DNA of 64,000 bases from Reclinomonas americana ATCC 50394 (Eukaryota > Jakobida > Jakobea > Jakobida). Location of the stretch: NCBI GenBank assembly GCA_048213135.1, contig PS015059.1, positions 85,375-149,374 on the forward strand, in the 5' to 3' direction. Under the pieces are notes generated by a model. That model did no database searches and was not told the DNA's origin. It was given only the letters and a program-made list of their open reading frames with translations. Each line of letters starts with the position of its first letter. Position 1 is the stretch's first letter. Made by a program: the position numbers and the translations under genes. Below, one piece after another: positions 1 to 12,100 of the stretch.

Positions 1-1205
1 CGGTCTGTTGTTGCTGTGCAGGAACTGATTGCTCCCGATGAGGACGCTGAAACGGCGGCCATGGAGACGGACGCGGAGGCAGAGGGTCCGAAACCGTCGG
101 CGGCTGCGGTGTCGAACGCCGATGTGCGCCGTGTGACTGGCTTCCTCAACGTGGCTTGCGATCGAGTGGCACGCAAGGTGCTCCTGTTTGTGGCGTCGGG
201 CTTGAAGGCGCTGCCGAGATATTTCAGCGAAGATGAGCGCCGCATTCTCGATCCGCTGACGATTGAGGTTGGCGGACAGGTACGTCTCACAAGAGGCTTG
301 TGAGACGTGTGAGTATCGTGGTTCTGACCAGAGTTTGGTGGTGGTGGTGCTTGCAGTCCAAGAAGACAATGGAGAAGAGATGTCAGGAGCTGTTGTTCGA
401 CCGCGTGACAAAGCGGTCGGTGATGGCCGGGCAGGTGTCGCAGCACTTGACCTCGATCTTGCGTTCGTACGAGGCTTGCGATGTGCTGGTGGAGCTGATG
501 GCGGCCTTTGAGAGCGACTCGGAGGACGCCAGTGAGCTGACCGATTTGGTCTCCGATGCGTTCATCGAGCAAGAGGACGAGCTGCTGGCCTCGCAGCCGG
601 GCGTTCGTGCCATCAAGCGCATGATCAAGCACTCGGGCGAGCACCCTGAATGTTGCGTGTGTTGCTGTCTGTCAATGAGAATTGGTGTGTGTGTGTGTGT
701 TGCTCACTGGTGGCGACAGCATTTGATTTCGCGCGAGTGTTCCTCCGGCGCATTTCCGATCGCCTTCCCAGCTGGTGCGCGTCGGGCTCACTCGGTGCTT
801 TCATCGCCGCCTCCTTCATCGACAATCCACAAACGTCGGCCACGGTGAGTTGCACCGACATTGAGGCCGGCTGTGTATGATTTGCGTGTGCCTCACACGC
901 TGCTCTGTGATGATCAGGTGTGCAAACTGCTGGCTCCGCACGGCAAGAAGATTGCGGCCAAGGGCAAGACCGGCAGCAAGGGTAGCGAGTTGGTCGCCAA
1001 CTTGCTAAAGCAAAAGTTGCTGCCGGCGGGCGGTGCTGCGCCTGCTGAAGCGTCGTCGTCGTCGTCGTCAACACCAGTTGCTAGCAAGGCCGCCGCCGCA
1101 GCCGCAGCCGCAGCTGCTGCCGCCGCGAATGCTCCGAAGGTGTCCGCCAATGGCAAGGCACCGGCAGTCAACGGCAAGGCCGGCAAGAAGAAGAAGGCCA
1201 AGTGA
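1..1205 (+). CDS. PUM3: Pumilio homolog 3 / Puf6-like RNA-binding protein, C-terminal part (5' truncated)
   Basis: Exons 1-279, 357-651, 720-844 and 918-1205 are phase-consistent and give 328 residues; the start lies left of the window. The segment around residues 190-255 (RISDRLPSWCASGSLGAF, later GSKGSELVANLLKQKL) matches the C-terminal CPL region of PUM3/Puf6 proteins, which carries the pattern LKSWAS..GA......KGIEILL. Family members are nucleolar Puf-like proteins that bind RNA or DNA nonspecifically and act in 60S ribosome biogenesis. An alanine-rich, lysine-rich tail ending GKKKKAK follows, a plausible nucleolar signal. The second exon ends at an unusual GTTGCG donor (652). The 3' end lies only 61 nt from the convergent SF3B6 gene. 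Assignment rests on the C-terminal half only; the Puf repeats are outside the window. Confidence 0.75.
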
Positions 1206-1266
1206 ACCATGTGAATCACCAATACGGCTGCCCTACGTTTCTCTGTTAATCATCATCATTGCTTCA

Positions 1267-2659
1267 CTACTGACTGTCGTCACCGGCCGCTTCACCCTCC
1301 TTGTCCAAGCCGTACTTTTCTCTCACCGCCGCCAACTCCTCCTGCCGCTTCTTCACGTCGAGTCGTTGTTGCATCTTTTGTTGTTGATAGTATAGCACAA
1401 TCAGGTATCGGTCCAGGACGTTGAAACCGTTCAAGTGATCCAGCGCCTGCTTGGCATCGAAAATGTCCTCGAAGACGACAAAGGCGGTGCCGCGGGTGTC
1501 CTTCTCGCAGCCACTGGTGAAGGGGAGGGTCAAGGGAGAGCAGGATGACGATGAGCGATGTGATGAACGAGAGACAGCAAGAAGAATGAGAAGAACAGAG
1601 AGTCAGCAAGAAGAACGAAAGGAGGATGGGTGACGATACGAAGAAGAGTGAGATGCTTGCTGCTTGCATCACCAACGATGAAGGAAGAGACAGCACGAGC
1701 AATTGAGTCAAACAACTGCAGAGAGTCGGAGGGTGGGTGACGATACGAAGAAGAGTAGATGCTTGCTGCTTGCATCACCAACGATGAAGGAAGAGACAGC
1801 ACGAGCAGTGGAGTCAAACAACTGCAGAGAGTCGGCAAGAAGAACGAAAGGAGGATGGGTGACGATACGAAGAAGACTAAGATGCTTGCTGCATGCATCA
1901 ACAACAATGAAGGAAGAGACAGCACGAGCAATGGAGACAAACAACTGCAGAGAGTCAGCAAGAAGAACGAAAGGAGGATGGGTGACGATACGAAGAAGAG
2001 TGAGATGCTTGCTGCATGCATCACCAACGATGAAGGAAGAGACAGCACGAGCAATTGAGTCAAACAACTGCAGACTATCAGCAAGAAGAACGAATGCTGG
2101 GTTCGCAGCATGCACCACCAACGATGAAGGAAGAGACAGCAAGAGAAGTGGAGTCCAACGATTGCAGAGAGTCAGCAAGAAGAACGAAAGGAGGATGGGT
2201 GACGATACGAAGAAGAGTGAGATGCTTGCTGCATGCATCACCAACGATGAAGGAAGAGACAGCAAGAGCAGTAGAGAGTCGGCAAGAAGAAAAGATGGAT
2301 GGGCGACGATACGAAGAAGAGTGAGATGCTTGCTGCATGCATCACCGACGATGAAGGATAGCGTGGTTGTGGAAATGAGCGAGAGACTAAGAAGGTGGAT
2401 CAGCAAGCGACAGCAAGATGGATGTGTCCCCTCTCATTTCCTCTTCTCCTCCCCCTTATGCGCAACAGTCGAATCTGCCTAATGGCCCCAAAGCGCCCGA
2501 AAATGTCATACATCTCCTCCGCCTTGATGTTGTACGGCAAGTTCCTGTGTGACACACACACACAGAAAAAATTGAGTGTCTCGTGCAATGCAGACACAGC
2601 ATGCACAGCAACACACACCGAACGTAGAGAATGCGAGAGCACTCCGGTGGCAACCGCGT
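1267..2659 (-). CDS. SF3B6: Splicing factor SF3B subunit 6 (p14), first exon not found
   Basis: Exons (minus) 2659-2619, 2544-2467 and 1513-1267 encode 121 residues of the RRM protein SF3b14/p14, which sits at the branch site in the U2 snRNP. Visible signatures are [20 protein letters not shown] (RNP2), [18 protein letters not shown] and [18 protein letters not shown] (RNP1), then [16 protein letters not shown], all at the family spacing. About 15 N-terminal residues are missing; the acceptor at 2660 shows an upstream exon, probably lost in the repeat/gap region beyond 2700. The last intron (1514-2466) uses a GTTGCG donor and is 953 nt long because it contains a tandem minisatellite. Stop codon TAG at 1267-1269. 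Confidence 0.93.
1540..2400. repeat. Intronic minisatellite, about 100-123 bp unit
   Basis: Inside the last SF3B6 intron a unit is repeated in tandem with drift. Its recurrent landmark GATGCTTGCTGC appears near 1652, 1758, 1881, 2004, 2221 and 2323, with a degenerate copy near 2100. Each unit also carries ACGATACGAAGAAGA and ACCAACGATGAAGGAAGAGA. Open frames across it on both strands are by-products of the repeat, not genes. Confidence 0.9.
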
Positions 2660-2831
2660 CTGTGTGAAGAAAGAGAGAGAGAGAAAGAGTGAGCGCCATC
2701 ACACGACATGTCACGCGCGCACACACACACGCAGAGGTGAGCGCGCCCCACTATGAACACCACGTGCAAGGCAACGACTGATCACGTTTAAAGGCAGAGA
2801 CTCAATGCACAGAGAAACGAGAGACAATTGC

Positions 2832-2921
<90 letters not shown>

Positions 2922-3323
2922 TAGTAGTGTAGTAGTAGTAGTACGTACGACGACGTACGACGTACGTACGTACGTACGTACGTACGTACGTACGTACGTA
3001 CGTACGTACGTACGGTACGTCGTACGTACGNNNNNNNNNNNNNNNNNNNNNNNNNNNNNNNNNNNNNNNNNNNNNNNNNNNNNNNNNNNNNNNNNNNNNN
3101 NNNNNNNNNNNNNNNNNNNNNNNNNNNNNNNNNNNNNNNNNNNNNNNNNNNNNNNNNNNNNNNNNNNNNNNNNNNNNNNNNNNNNNNNNNNNNNNNNNNN
3201 NNNNNNNNNNNNNNNNNNNNNNNNNNNNNNNNNNNNNNNNNNNNNNNNNNNNNNNNNNNNNNACGGTTCGGACGGTACGGAGGTAGGGTACGGGTCGGGT
3301 CCGGGTCGGGTCGGCGGACGACG

Positions 3324-3379
<56 letters not shown>

Positions 3380-3485
3380 GTGAGTGAGTGAGTGAGTGAG
3401 TGAGAGAGAGAAAGAACGTGATCCCGACAACTCTGTGTCTCTCTCATTCTCTCTGTGTCTGTGTGCATCACTCACTGTCTTGCAG
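2660..3485. other. Simple-repeat region with assembly gap (N 3031-3262)
   Basis: Contains (GT)n at about 2836-2918, TAG and ACGT/TACG tetranucleotide runs at 2940-3030, an N gap at 3031-3262, then (GA)n and (GTGA)n at 3326-3410. The missing 5' exons of the divergent SF3B6 and GH3 genes are probably here. Nothing coding can be supported. Confidence 0.9.
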
Positions 3486-6233
3486 GTCTCAACGAGTGAC
3501 GAGGTGTTCCGCGACCCGAGTATGCCGATCGAGGACCGCGTGCGCGACCTGATTGCGCGCTTGTCTCTGGAGGAGAAGGTCTCGCAAATGGGTCACGAGG
3601 CCTTGGCGATTGAGCGACTGGTGTGCTGCTGCTGCTGCTGCTGCTGTTGATCGTTCGTTGTCGACCACTGCTGTTGATGGTCTGCGCTGTGTAGGGCATT
3701 CCGCCGTATGTGTACTGGAATGAGGCGTTGCATGGGGTGGCGAGGGCGGGAACGGCCACGGTGTTTCCTCAGGTTTGTCTCTGTGTTCCCCACTGGTGAG
3801 TGCAAACGTCGCTGATTAATGCGTAGGCGATTGGTCTGGCGGCCATGTGGGATACGGCGTTCATGAGGAGTGTGGCCGAGGCCATCTCGGACGAGGCGCG
3901 CGCCAAGTATCATGAGGCGTCGGAGAGGCAAAAGGACTATGGGCACTACAAGGGTGAGCCGTGTGCACGCCCATGTGTGCGTGTGTGGCACTCATTCGTC
4001 GCGTCGTGCTGTGGCAGGTCTCACGTTTTGGGTGGGTATCAGCTGGCCTCACCGCTCCCTTCCCCCTCTTGTCCCTCACTCCCTCCACAGTCTCCCAACA
4101 TCAACATCTTCCGCGATCCGCGCTGGGGTCGCGGACAGGAGACCTACGGCGAGGACCCATTCCTGACATCGCGCATGGCCGTGGCCTTTATTCGTGGTCT
4201 GCAAGAGATTCCTCACCACCACCGACGCAGCAGTGAGCCGCATACGCTGCTAAAGACCGCCGCCTGTGCCAAGCACTTTGCTGTGCACTCGGGACCGGAG
4301 GCCTCGCGCCACCGATTCAACGCGGAGGTGTCGATGCGGGACTTGCGCGACACGTACTTGCCGGCGTTTGCCGCCAGCGTGCGAGAGGCGCGTGTCGAGT
4401 CGGTCATGTGTGCCTACAATCGGGTGAATGGCGAGCCGGCGTGCGCCAGCCAGACGCTGCTCGGCAAGATTCTGCGCGAGGAGTGGGAATTCGACGGGCA
4501 CGTGGTCTCTGATGTGCGAACCCGTGACATGTGCCGCTCCCTCCCTGTCTCTCCCTTCTCACTCCTCGCTGCACAGTGCTGGTCGCTGCTGGACCTGTTC
4601 GACAAGAAATGCCACGGAGTGGTGGACACGGAGGAGGAGGCCGCGGCGCTGGCGGTGAAGAACGGCTGCGATCTGAACTGCGGCCACACCTTCCGCCGGC
4701 TGGTGGCCGCCGTGAAGCAGGGTCTCGTGGACGAGGCCGTCGTGGACCGTGCCGTCGGCCGTCTGCTCACCACACGCTTCCGATTGGGCATGTTTGATCC
4801 GCCGGAGCGACTGCCGACGCAAGTGCGTCTGCCGCTGGACGTGGTCGACTCGAACGAGTTTGCCGACCGGGCACTGAATGCGGCGCGGCGCTCCTTGGTC
4901 CTGCTGAAGAACACCAACGGCTTCCTGCCGCTCAACGCCAACTCGGTGCGCCAGGTGGCCGTCATTGGCCCCAACGCCCACAATGCCGAGGTGCTGGTCG
5001 GCAACTACGCGGGCCAGCCGTCGCGCGACGTCACCTTCCTGGAGGGTCTGCGCGCGCGTCTGGGCGTGGCACGTGTGCGGTTCGCGCAGGGCTGTCGCGT
5101 GTTCAAGGAGAAGAAAGTTGGTGAGTGTGGGTGTGATGACGGGAAAGGGCGGGGATCGTCGTTGTGACTCACACCTACACGTGCACAGACACCGGCTTTG
5201 ACAACATTAGTGAGGTAAGAGTCGCATGCTTTGGTGCACGGCGTGAGGTGCCGCTCAGTCTTTGTTGCGGTGGCAGGCGGTGGCGATTGCGCAGCGGTCG
5301 GATGTGGCGATCCTCTTCCTTGGTCTGAATGCGAGTGTGGAGGGCGAGGGTTGGTCATATTGTTTTGACTCGTGCGTCAAGCCACTCCCTGACATGCTGT
5401 GTTGTGGTGATGCAGGCGATGGCGAGACGGACGCCGAGACCGATGCGTCGCTGTCGGGCGACAAGCTGCATTTGAATCTGCCGGGCCGGCAACAGGAGCT
5501 GCTGGAGCGCGTGCATGCCACGGGCACACCGGTGGTGTTGGTGCTGGTCTCCGGCAGCCCGTTGTCGGTGACATGGGCGCACGAGTCCACCATTCCGTCG
5601 ATTGTGCAGGCCTGGTATCCGGGTCAGGCCGCGGGCACGGCGCTCACCGAGCTCTTGTTTGGCGACGTGAGCCCGGCCGGCCGTTTGCCCATCACCTTCC
5701 CGCGCTCGGTCGACGACTTGCCGCCGTTTGACGAGTACTCGATGGTCAACCGCACGTACCGCTACAGCTCGGTGGAGCCGCTGTACCCGTTCGGCTACGG
5801 CCTGTCGTACACTCGGTTCGAGTATCGCGACGTGGAGCTGACGACGACGCGGGCCACGGTCGACGAGGTGGCTCACCGACCACTGCCCGTGCGCTTCACC
5901 GTCTTCAACGCCGGCGAGCGCCAGAGCGACGAGGTCGCGCAAATGTACGTGCGCCGCGAGGGCGGTCGCGCCAACTTTGAGCTGCGCGGCTTCGTGCGCC
6001 TGCAACGCCTCATGCCCGGCGAGTCGCGGTCGGCCCGCTTCGAGCTCTCCGCCCGCCACCTGGCCACCATCACCGACGACGGCGAGTGCCTCCTCCTCCC
6101 CGGCACCTACTCCATCTTTGTCGGCGGCTCACAGCCCGACCAGCGCAGCGTGTCGTTGATGAGTGGTGTCGAACCCATAGAGATCACCCTCTCCATCACT
6201 GGCGACGACCCAGTGGAGGTTCCCTACGCGTAA
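3486..6233 (+). CDS. Glycoside hydrolase family 3 beta-glucosidase/beta-xylosidase (5' incomplete)
   Basis: Exons 3486-3620, 3695-3772, 3827-3953, 4018-4031, 4091-4513, 4577-5120, 5189-5214, 5277-5349 and 5416-6233 join in frame to 745 residues. GH3 landmarks: RLSLEEKVSQM near the start, YWNEALHGVA, NIFRDPRWGRGQETYGEDPF, KHFA.H, the nucleophile region GHVVSD (Asp is the last codon before an intron) and the C-terminal half with EGEG, YPGQAAGTALTELLFGD, SPAGRLPITFP, PFGYGLSYT and a terminal fibronectin-III-like domain (ELRGFVRLQRL). The order and length resemble the plant/fungal beta-xylosidase branch; the exact substrate cannot be read from sequence. The start exon, and any signal peptide, lies upstream in the repeat/gap. 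The 14-nt exon at 4018-4031 is needed to keep the LTFW-SPNI junction. Confidence 0.93.
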
Positions 6234-6328
6234 TCAATACCATACACGCACGAAACTTCTTGTTGTTGTCGCCTTGCATTCCGTTGCACAAACCGCAAAG
6301 ACAGACAGGAAAGAAAAGAGAGAGACGT

Positions 6329-7019
6329 CTAGTTTTCGATCACATTGACGACATTGATGCTCTTGGTGTCGAAGGGCAAGTCCGACAGCGTCAGCGGGTC
6401 AGGCAATGCTGAGTTGGGATCATCGAGCATGAACAGTTCCTGTGCACACACAACAAGCTCAGAGACAGCAGCACAGCAGAGAGAGCGAACAGTCATGCCA
6501 CTCACCACTGAGCCATACTCCAGCTCAAATTCGCGATCAAGGAACTCCTTGAGGAAGGCAATGGTGTGGCCGAGCTTGAACTGGTGTGCAGGGGGAGAGA
6601 GACAAGTCGCGGCTGCAGATGAGCATGGCGCGAAAAGACAGACTGACACGCACACACACACGCACACACACAAAGACGTGCGTGTGAGAGAGTGGTGCAC
6701 GCAACATCCTGCTGCGACTCGCCCTTGCCTTGCGGCAAGCGGAAGAGCACGCGAATGGTCTGACCCATCAGCTCAATTTCCTGCGCCAATGCACACACAC
6801 ACACACACACACGCACAGACAGAGAGAGTGAGCACGCGCACACACACTGCCTCTATCTCTTGCGCACACCTGTCGCTCGAGATCATCATGCGAGGAGCCC
6901 ATGTGAGCCTCAGGAATGGACAATCCGCCCAGCACGCCTCCTGCGCCTGAGCGCCCGCCTCCGCGCGAGCCACCCTCGCCCTCGTCGCCGCTGTCAAAGT
7001 CACGCTCGTCGTCGCTCAT
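6329..7019 (-). CDS. Small acidic protein with ubiquitin-like-fold C-terminus
   Basis: Exons (minus) 7019-6870, 6780-6706, 6580-6506 and 6439-6329 give 136 residues from an ATG at 7017-7019. The first 45 residues are acidic/glycine-rich (MSDDERDFDSGDEGEG). The remainder (IRVLFRLPQG, FKLGHTIAFLKEFLDREFEL, ELFMLDD, DPLTLSDLPF, INVVNVIEN) has the beta-beta-alpha-beta-beta order of a beta-grasp ubiquitin-like domain; this is inferred from the hydrophobic pattern, not from a recognised family. One intron uses a GTTGCG donor (6705). The gene converges on GH3 with 95 nt between stops. No function is proposed. Confidence 0.75.
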
Positions 7020-9169
7020 TGTGTGTCGTTCAGAGGGGGGGTCCCTGACAAGTGGGGGACGCGGGGACACCCTTCTTTGTGACCAGTGGAGGGCAGGGGA
7101 CTTCTTGCAGAAAATGGGTTGGGGGTGGGGGACGTTGGCGTGCTCGAGGTGGGGTGCAGAGGTCCCCCGAACACGCCAACACAGCTGACACAAGATGACT
7201 TCCAACTGACAGTTTACAGTTTACACAAGAAACAGACCAGCTCGGAAGCGAAACAGCGACTCGTGCAAGGCCTCGCACATACATACTGGCATGATACGCA
7301 CCAACTTCGTCGGTTTCTTGCGTCATTGTCACGCTGCACAAGAGCGGCCATGCATGTGCAAGTCCCCAGACGTTTTAGCGGAATGGCCGAAGATGCGCGC
7401 GCCCGCCATGCCAGAGTGGTTGCCCTCGTTCGCAGACGCATGCGGCAGACATACTGACAGTGATTGTATCGTGTGTGTCATTGCTCAGAATCGCGACGAC
7501 CCAAGGTTGCAAGCGTTTTGACATTAACAAAACATATCTAGAGCATTTCACTTGTACGACTTCCATATACTTTATTCAAAGGTTCAGTCAACTTTGACAG
7601 TGGAAAACCGCACATGATGCAACATGCCAGTCAACCATTAATCGTACTTCTTCCAAAGTTGCTTCGCTTTACTGTAATTTGTATTCCACGACGGCACGAT
7701 ACGACTTCAGTCTTCTGATACCAACACCTCTTGCTATCTTTCTCGTTTCCTTTCTGGAATTCGGCGTCAAATCCATGCTTGTCATGAGCCGTGGTTTCTC
7801 TTGCAGAAACACCAGCATTAGCCATCTCGACTTTTTCTCGCTTTTTTTCGTGATGTCTGAGTTTCTGGTGCTCACTGAAGATGGTGATCATCATGCAGCT
7901 GTGTTGCTGTTTGGATTAGTAAAGTTGTTGTTGTTGTTGTTGTTGTCCATCCAGTCGATGGGACCGCAGCTGATCACGTTGGGCGTCGTTGTTGCGTAAA
8001 GCCAGCAAACGCACTCATTAACTTGTCGAGCAGCACCCTCCACGACGGTGTCCACCCTCTGTCACATATGAATGGGAATGACCAGCAAAACTAGAACTCA
8101 AAAAACAGAAACGCGCTTCGCGCGGCTTGCATTTCAAACTGTCTTCAACTGGATTCTCTGCGCGCCACGCGCGCGCGCACGCAACCGTACTTTGTTCGTA
8201 GGCGCGTCAGACGCGCATCCCCGCAGCGCGGACTGCTTGCACATGCAGAGTATCGCACGTGCACGCACCACAGCAGCGGAAAACACTGCAATAGTCGCCT
8301 TGTCACCCACCCGTCGCTCGCCGACCCACTTCAGGAGCCGGCACGCCGTCGACCATCACCACCACTCTCCCCAGTCCAAATATGCACGCTTCACCAACAC
8401 ATGCGTACCCTGCAGCTGCCGTGTGCAGTCGGATCGAAGAGCGCGCGCACAGCAGTGCTATGTGCTGCAGGCAGCGCTTGAGGCGTACAAGGAACACCCT
8501 GGATCGGAGCTACTCGGCCTGAGGATGGCTGCACGCGATGCACAAGAGAGCGATGGGAGCACGCGCACAAGTGAGAAACGTGGTGCCGAGAAGAGGGTGA
8601 CAGTGCGATGCAATCTCCGCCAGTGCATCGCAAGGCACAGAGGGATCGCGCGGCTCCAAGAGTGGCACACACGAACTTCAACGGGTAGGCCCACAGGCGC
8701 ACAGCACTCAAAGAGGAGTGGGAGTAAAACAACACAACCTGGCACACATCCACATATCCGACACAAAAATGACATAAATCCTTGTCAGAGAGCAAGGCCA
8801 GACTGCAAAAAAGCGGCCACTGGCGTGCTTGGGGGATAGGGCGACAATGGACAGCACACTGGAGCCGAGCAGCACTGCGCGCGACGAGTCCACTTCCATT
8901 TTTCGACATTCTTGGTGTGCTGAGCACAAAAGAATGCTCTAACACTCGCCTGAGCGTGAGTAGGGTGGGGGACTGGGTGGAGGCTACGGAGGGGTGGGGG
9001 ACGCCGCGGAGCGGCCGGAAAAAGGTTGGGGACAGAGACTATCCAAAGCGAGCCAAATGACCCCGGACCCCTGTTCAGTGAAGAGAAGGGCCGAGAAGGA
9101 CAGTTCTCGTTCGTTGGCGGCGTTCCCGCGCTTTGTGCATTGTCCTCACTTTGACGGCGCGAGAGAGCG
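7020..9169. promoter_or_regulatory. Divergent intergenic region with repeated G-rich element
   Basis: Lies between the starts of the minus-strand ubiquitin-like gene and the plus-strand PICH gene. The nonamer GTGGGGGAC occurs four times: about 7052 and 7125 near the left gene, and about 8965 and 8994 near the right gene, with related GGGGAC variants at 7065 and 9025. This placement near both starts suggests a promoter element (inference). The middle holds no recognisable gene. Confidence 0.4.
7631..7894 (-). CDS. Orphan 87-codon ORF in an AT-richer island (doubtful)
   Basis: An ATG-initiated frame of 87 codons, lysine/arginine-rich, in a stretch (about 7500-7990) with visibly lower GC than its surroundings and a (GTT)n tract at 7926-7946. 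I recognise no family, see no flanking splice signals, and the reverse frame is equally open. It may be a relic or chance ORF. Confidence 0.15.
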   Translation of the reverse strand: MMITIFSEHQKLRHHEKKREKVEMANAGVSARETTAHDKHGFDAEFQKGNEKDSKRCWYQKTEVVSCRRGIQITVKRSNFGRSTING

Positions 9170-12100
9170 ATGGATGAGCTGTGCAGTCAGCTGTCCTCAT
9201 TGACTGTTGCGTGCTTGCCTGTGTGTGCGTGCGTGCGCGTGCGCGTGTGCATGTGTGCTGACTTTGATCGCGCAGGTTCGTGATGCGACGCAGGTGAGTC
9301 TGTGCACTCACGCCTCTGTCTCTCTCCCTCTCCTTCCCTGCTTCTTTGTCTCTCTACCTCTTCTCGCTGTGTTGGTCTCGCGCGTTTCATTTGAGCCGAC
9401 GCAACGATCATTTCGATCTGTACTGGATCGTTGATTTTGCTGGCGGGTTGTTGTCTGATCGTTTCCGTTGCTGATCGGTGGGTGGCTGGCCAGGTGACGT
9501 CGGCTGCGGCTGATGCGCAGGTGCGGCGCGCTCTTTTTTTTTGTGCTCCTTGTTCGATTTTGTGTGTACCTGTGCACCTTACATAAGAATGTGCAAAGGC
9601 GGCGGCATCATCACCGCCAAAGAAGAAGATCACCAAGCGCATGCGCGAAGACTACAACAGGCACATTGCGGAGGGCAAGCAGTTTGAGGTCTGTTGGTGC
9701 GACGGCACGCCACCCGCTCTCTCTCTCTCTCACACTCGTTGGTGGCAGACGGAGGAGGACTGGCGTCGTGCGTTGATGGCGTACGAGAGGGCAGCGGTCA
9801 TCAGCAGCAATGATGCAGCACTGCAAAAGAAGATTGCAAAGCTGCAGGTGTGTGGTCCTGCACACATGGTGAGCGCACATGTGTGGCTGAGTGTGATGAT
9901 AGGGTCGAGTGGCGGCCGCCAACGCTTCTGCTGTCGCCGCCGCCTCCACCACACCCTCGTCGTCCAAGGCTTCGGCTGCAGCGCCGGCCGCAGTCGCGCG
10001 GGTGCGCACTGTGGCGCCCTTTGAGGACGAGTTCCGCATGTCGGCCAGTCACTACGAGCAGTTGCATCAGTATCAGTGCGAGGGCGTCAAGTGGCTGTGG
10101 CGCATGCACGTGGTGGGCCGTGGATGCGTGCTGGGTGTTGCGTCTGTTGCCATCTCTCTCTCCTCTCCCTTGATTGCGGCTGCTGACGCCCACAGGTGCG
10201 CAGGATGACATGGGTCTCGGCAAGACCGTGCAGCTCTGTGCCTTCCTCAACGGCCTGTTCACGTCGAGCCTCATTCGCACGTGTCTGTTGGTGCTTCCGC
10301 CGAGTCTCCTCGGTAACTGGAAGCGACACTTGGCCGAATGGTGAATCAGTGAGCCGCTTATCTGTGCTGGTGTGCCTGTTCTCACGTCTTGCGCCAGGTG
10401 CCCCGCGGTTCGCGTCGAAGAGTTCCACGGCAACAAGACCAATCGACGCGACCTGGCCGTCGACACCATTCACAAATACGGGGGCGTGTGCTTGACCACG
10501 TACGGTGAGTTGCAACATCGCTGCAACGGTCTCTTTGTCACTGCTTGTCTCACTGCGGTGGCGAGCAGGCATGATGATCAGCGCCAACGCCGATACCATC
10601 ATGAATGCGCCCGAGTGGGACTACTTGATTCTCGACGAAGGCCATCTGCTGAAGAACACTGCCACGAAGCGCGCCAAGGCCATTCGTTGTGTGCCGGCCA
10701 AGATGCGAGTGGTGGCCAGTGGAACGCCGGTGCAGAATAACTTGGGAGTTGAGTGTGTCGACTGCCTGGTGACCAGTGCATGCATCGCCTCACACTTGTT
10801 TTTCTCATCTCCTGCCTGCAGGAACTGTGGGCGATTTTCGACTTTGTCACTGATGGCACTCTGCTTGGCGACAAGCGCGACTTTCGACAGGACTTTCAGA
10901 TCCCCATTGAGAAGGTGTCGCGCTCACTGTGCGTTCAACACTGCGTTGTCTTGCATCCTCATCCATCGTTCAGGCAAACGAGCGCGATGCAAGCACGTCG
11001 GCCAAGGCGCTGGGCCAGCGTCTCATGCAGCGTCTCTTGTCCATCATTCAGCCGTACTTTTTGCGCCGCGAAAAGAGTCAAGTGATGAGCTGCGGCGCCG
11101 AGCCTTCGTCGTCATCGTCGGCAGCAGCGGATGGCGAGCCGGAGGGTGGCTCACCATCGACTGGCAAAGAGAACCGGGTGAGGCGCCGGTGTTGGTGAAT
11201 CGTGCCTCCACTTGTCATGCCCGTGAGCGACTCACTTGCGCGCGCAGGGCGCATCACAGATCCAGCGACAGCATTCGACGCTGAGTGTCCGCAAGAATGA
11301 CTTTATCGTGTGGACGTATTTGAGCCCGCGCCAGCTGTCGATGTATGAAGACTTTTTGAGCAGCGAGCGAGTCGAGCGGGTGAGTGTGATACAAGCTGCG
11401 CTTGTGTGCTTGTGCTCACGGCACGCTGACGTGACTGTCGTGCAGGTGTTCCAAGACATTTCGTCGCCCTTGGAGGCGCTGACAGCGTTGAAGAAGTTGT
11501 GCGACCACCCGCTGTTGGCGCACGTCGGCGATGCATTCAACGAAGTGTTTTTGCCGATTCGTGTCGAGTTGCGTGGCAGAAAAACACGCTTCGTTTTGTA
11601 TTCGATTCCTCCCCGTTGCTTACTATGTGGGATGTGAGTAGTTTTGATGAGGAGAAGAGAGCGCAGCTGATAGAGGAGAGTGGCAAGCTGGTGTTCCTCA
11701 CCAACCTGCTGCGCGACTTGTTTGCCGACGGCCATCGCGTGCTGATCTTCAGTCTGTCTACGCGCATGTTGGATATTGTGGAGCTGTTGCTGAAGAATGT
11801 TGCGTGTGTGGCTGAAGTAAGTGGACAGAGCGATGCGCAAGCAATCGCTGACGCGGGGAGCGCGCAGGTGTACTCGTACGTGCGACTTGATGGGTCCGTG
11901 ACGAAAATGTCGGATCGCGACGCCATCATTGAGAGTTTCCGCACCGACCCCTCTGTGTTCGCCTTTCTGTTGACGACTCAAGTCGGTGGCCTCGGCCTGA
12001 CGCTGACCGAAGCTGATCGCGTGGTGATTTGTGAGTGGTTTTTCTCTTGGGCGCAGAAATTTGTCTTGTGCAGCACAAGTCGCTGACGTGTGCTGCTGCA

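Noticed and set aside
1703-2482. Long plus- and minus-strand ORFs (up to about 259 codons) with repeated peptide units
   Set aside because: They are read-throughs of the minisatellite inside the SF3B6 intron; the flanking exons splice across it in phase.
2836-2918. (GT)n tract as telomere or Z-DNA regulatory element
   Set aside because: Ordinary dinucleotide microsatellite next to a gap; no telomeric unit.
8072-8839. 255-codon plus-strand frame
   Set aside because: No ATG context or family resemblance, Arg/Thr/His-rich chance composition, and overlapping minus-strand frames of equal quality.
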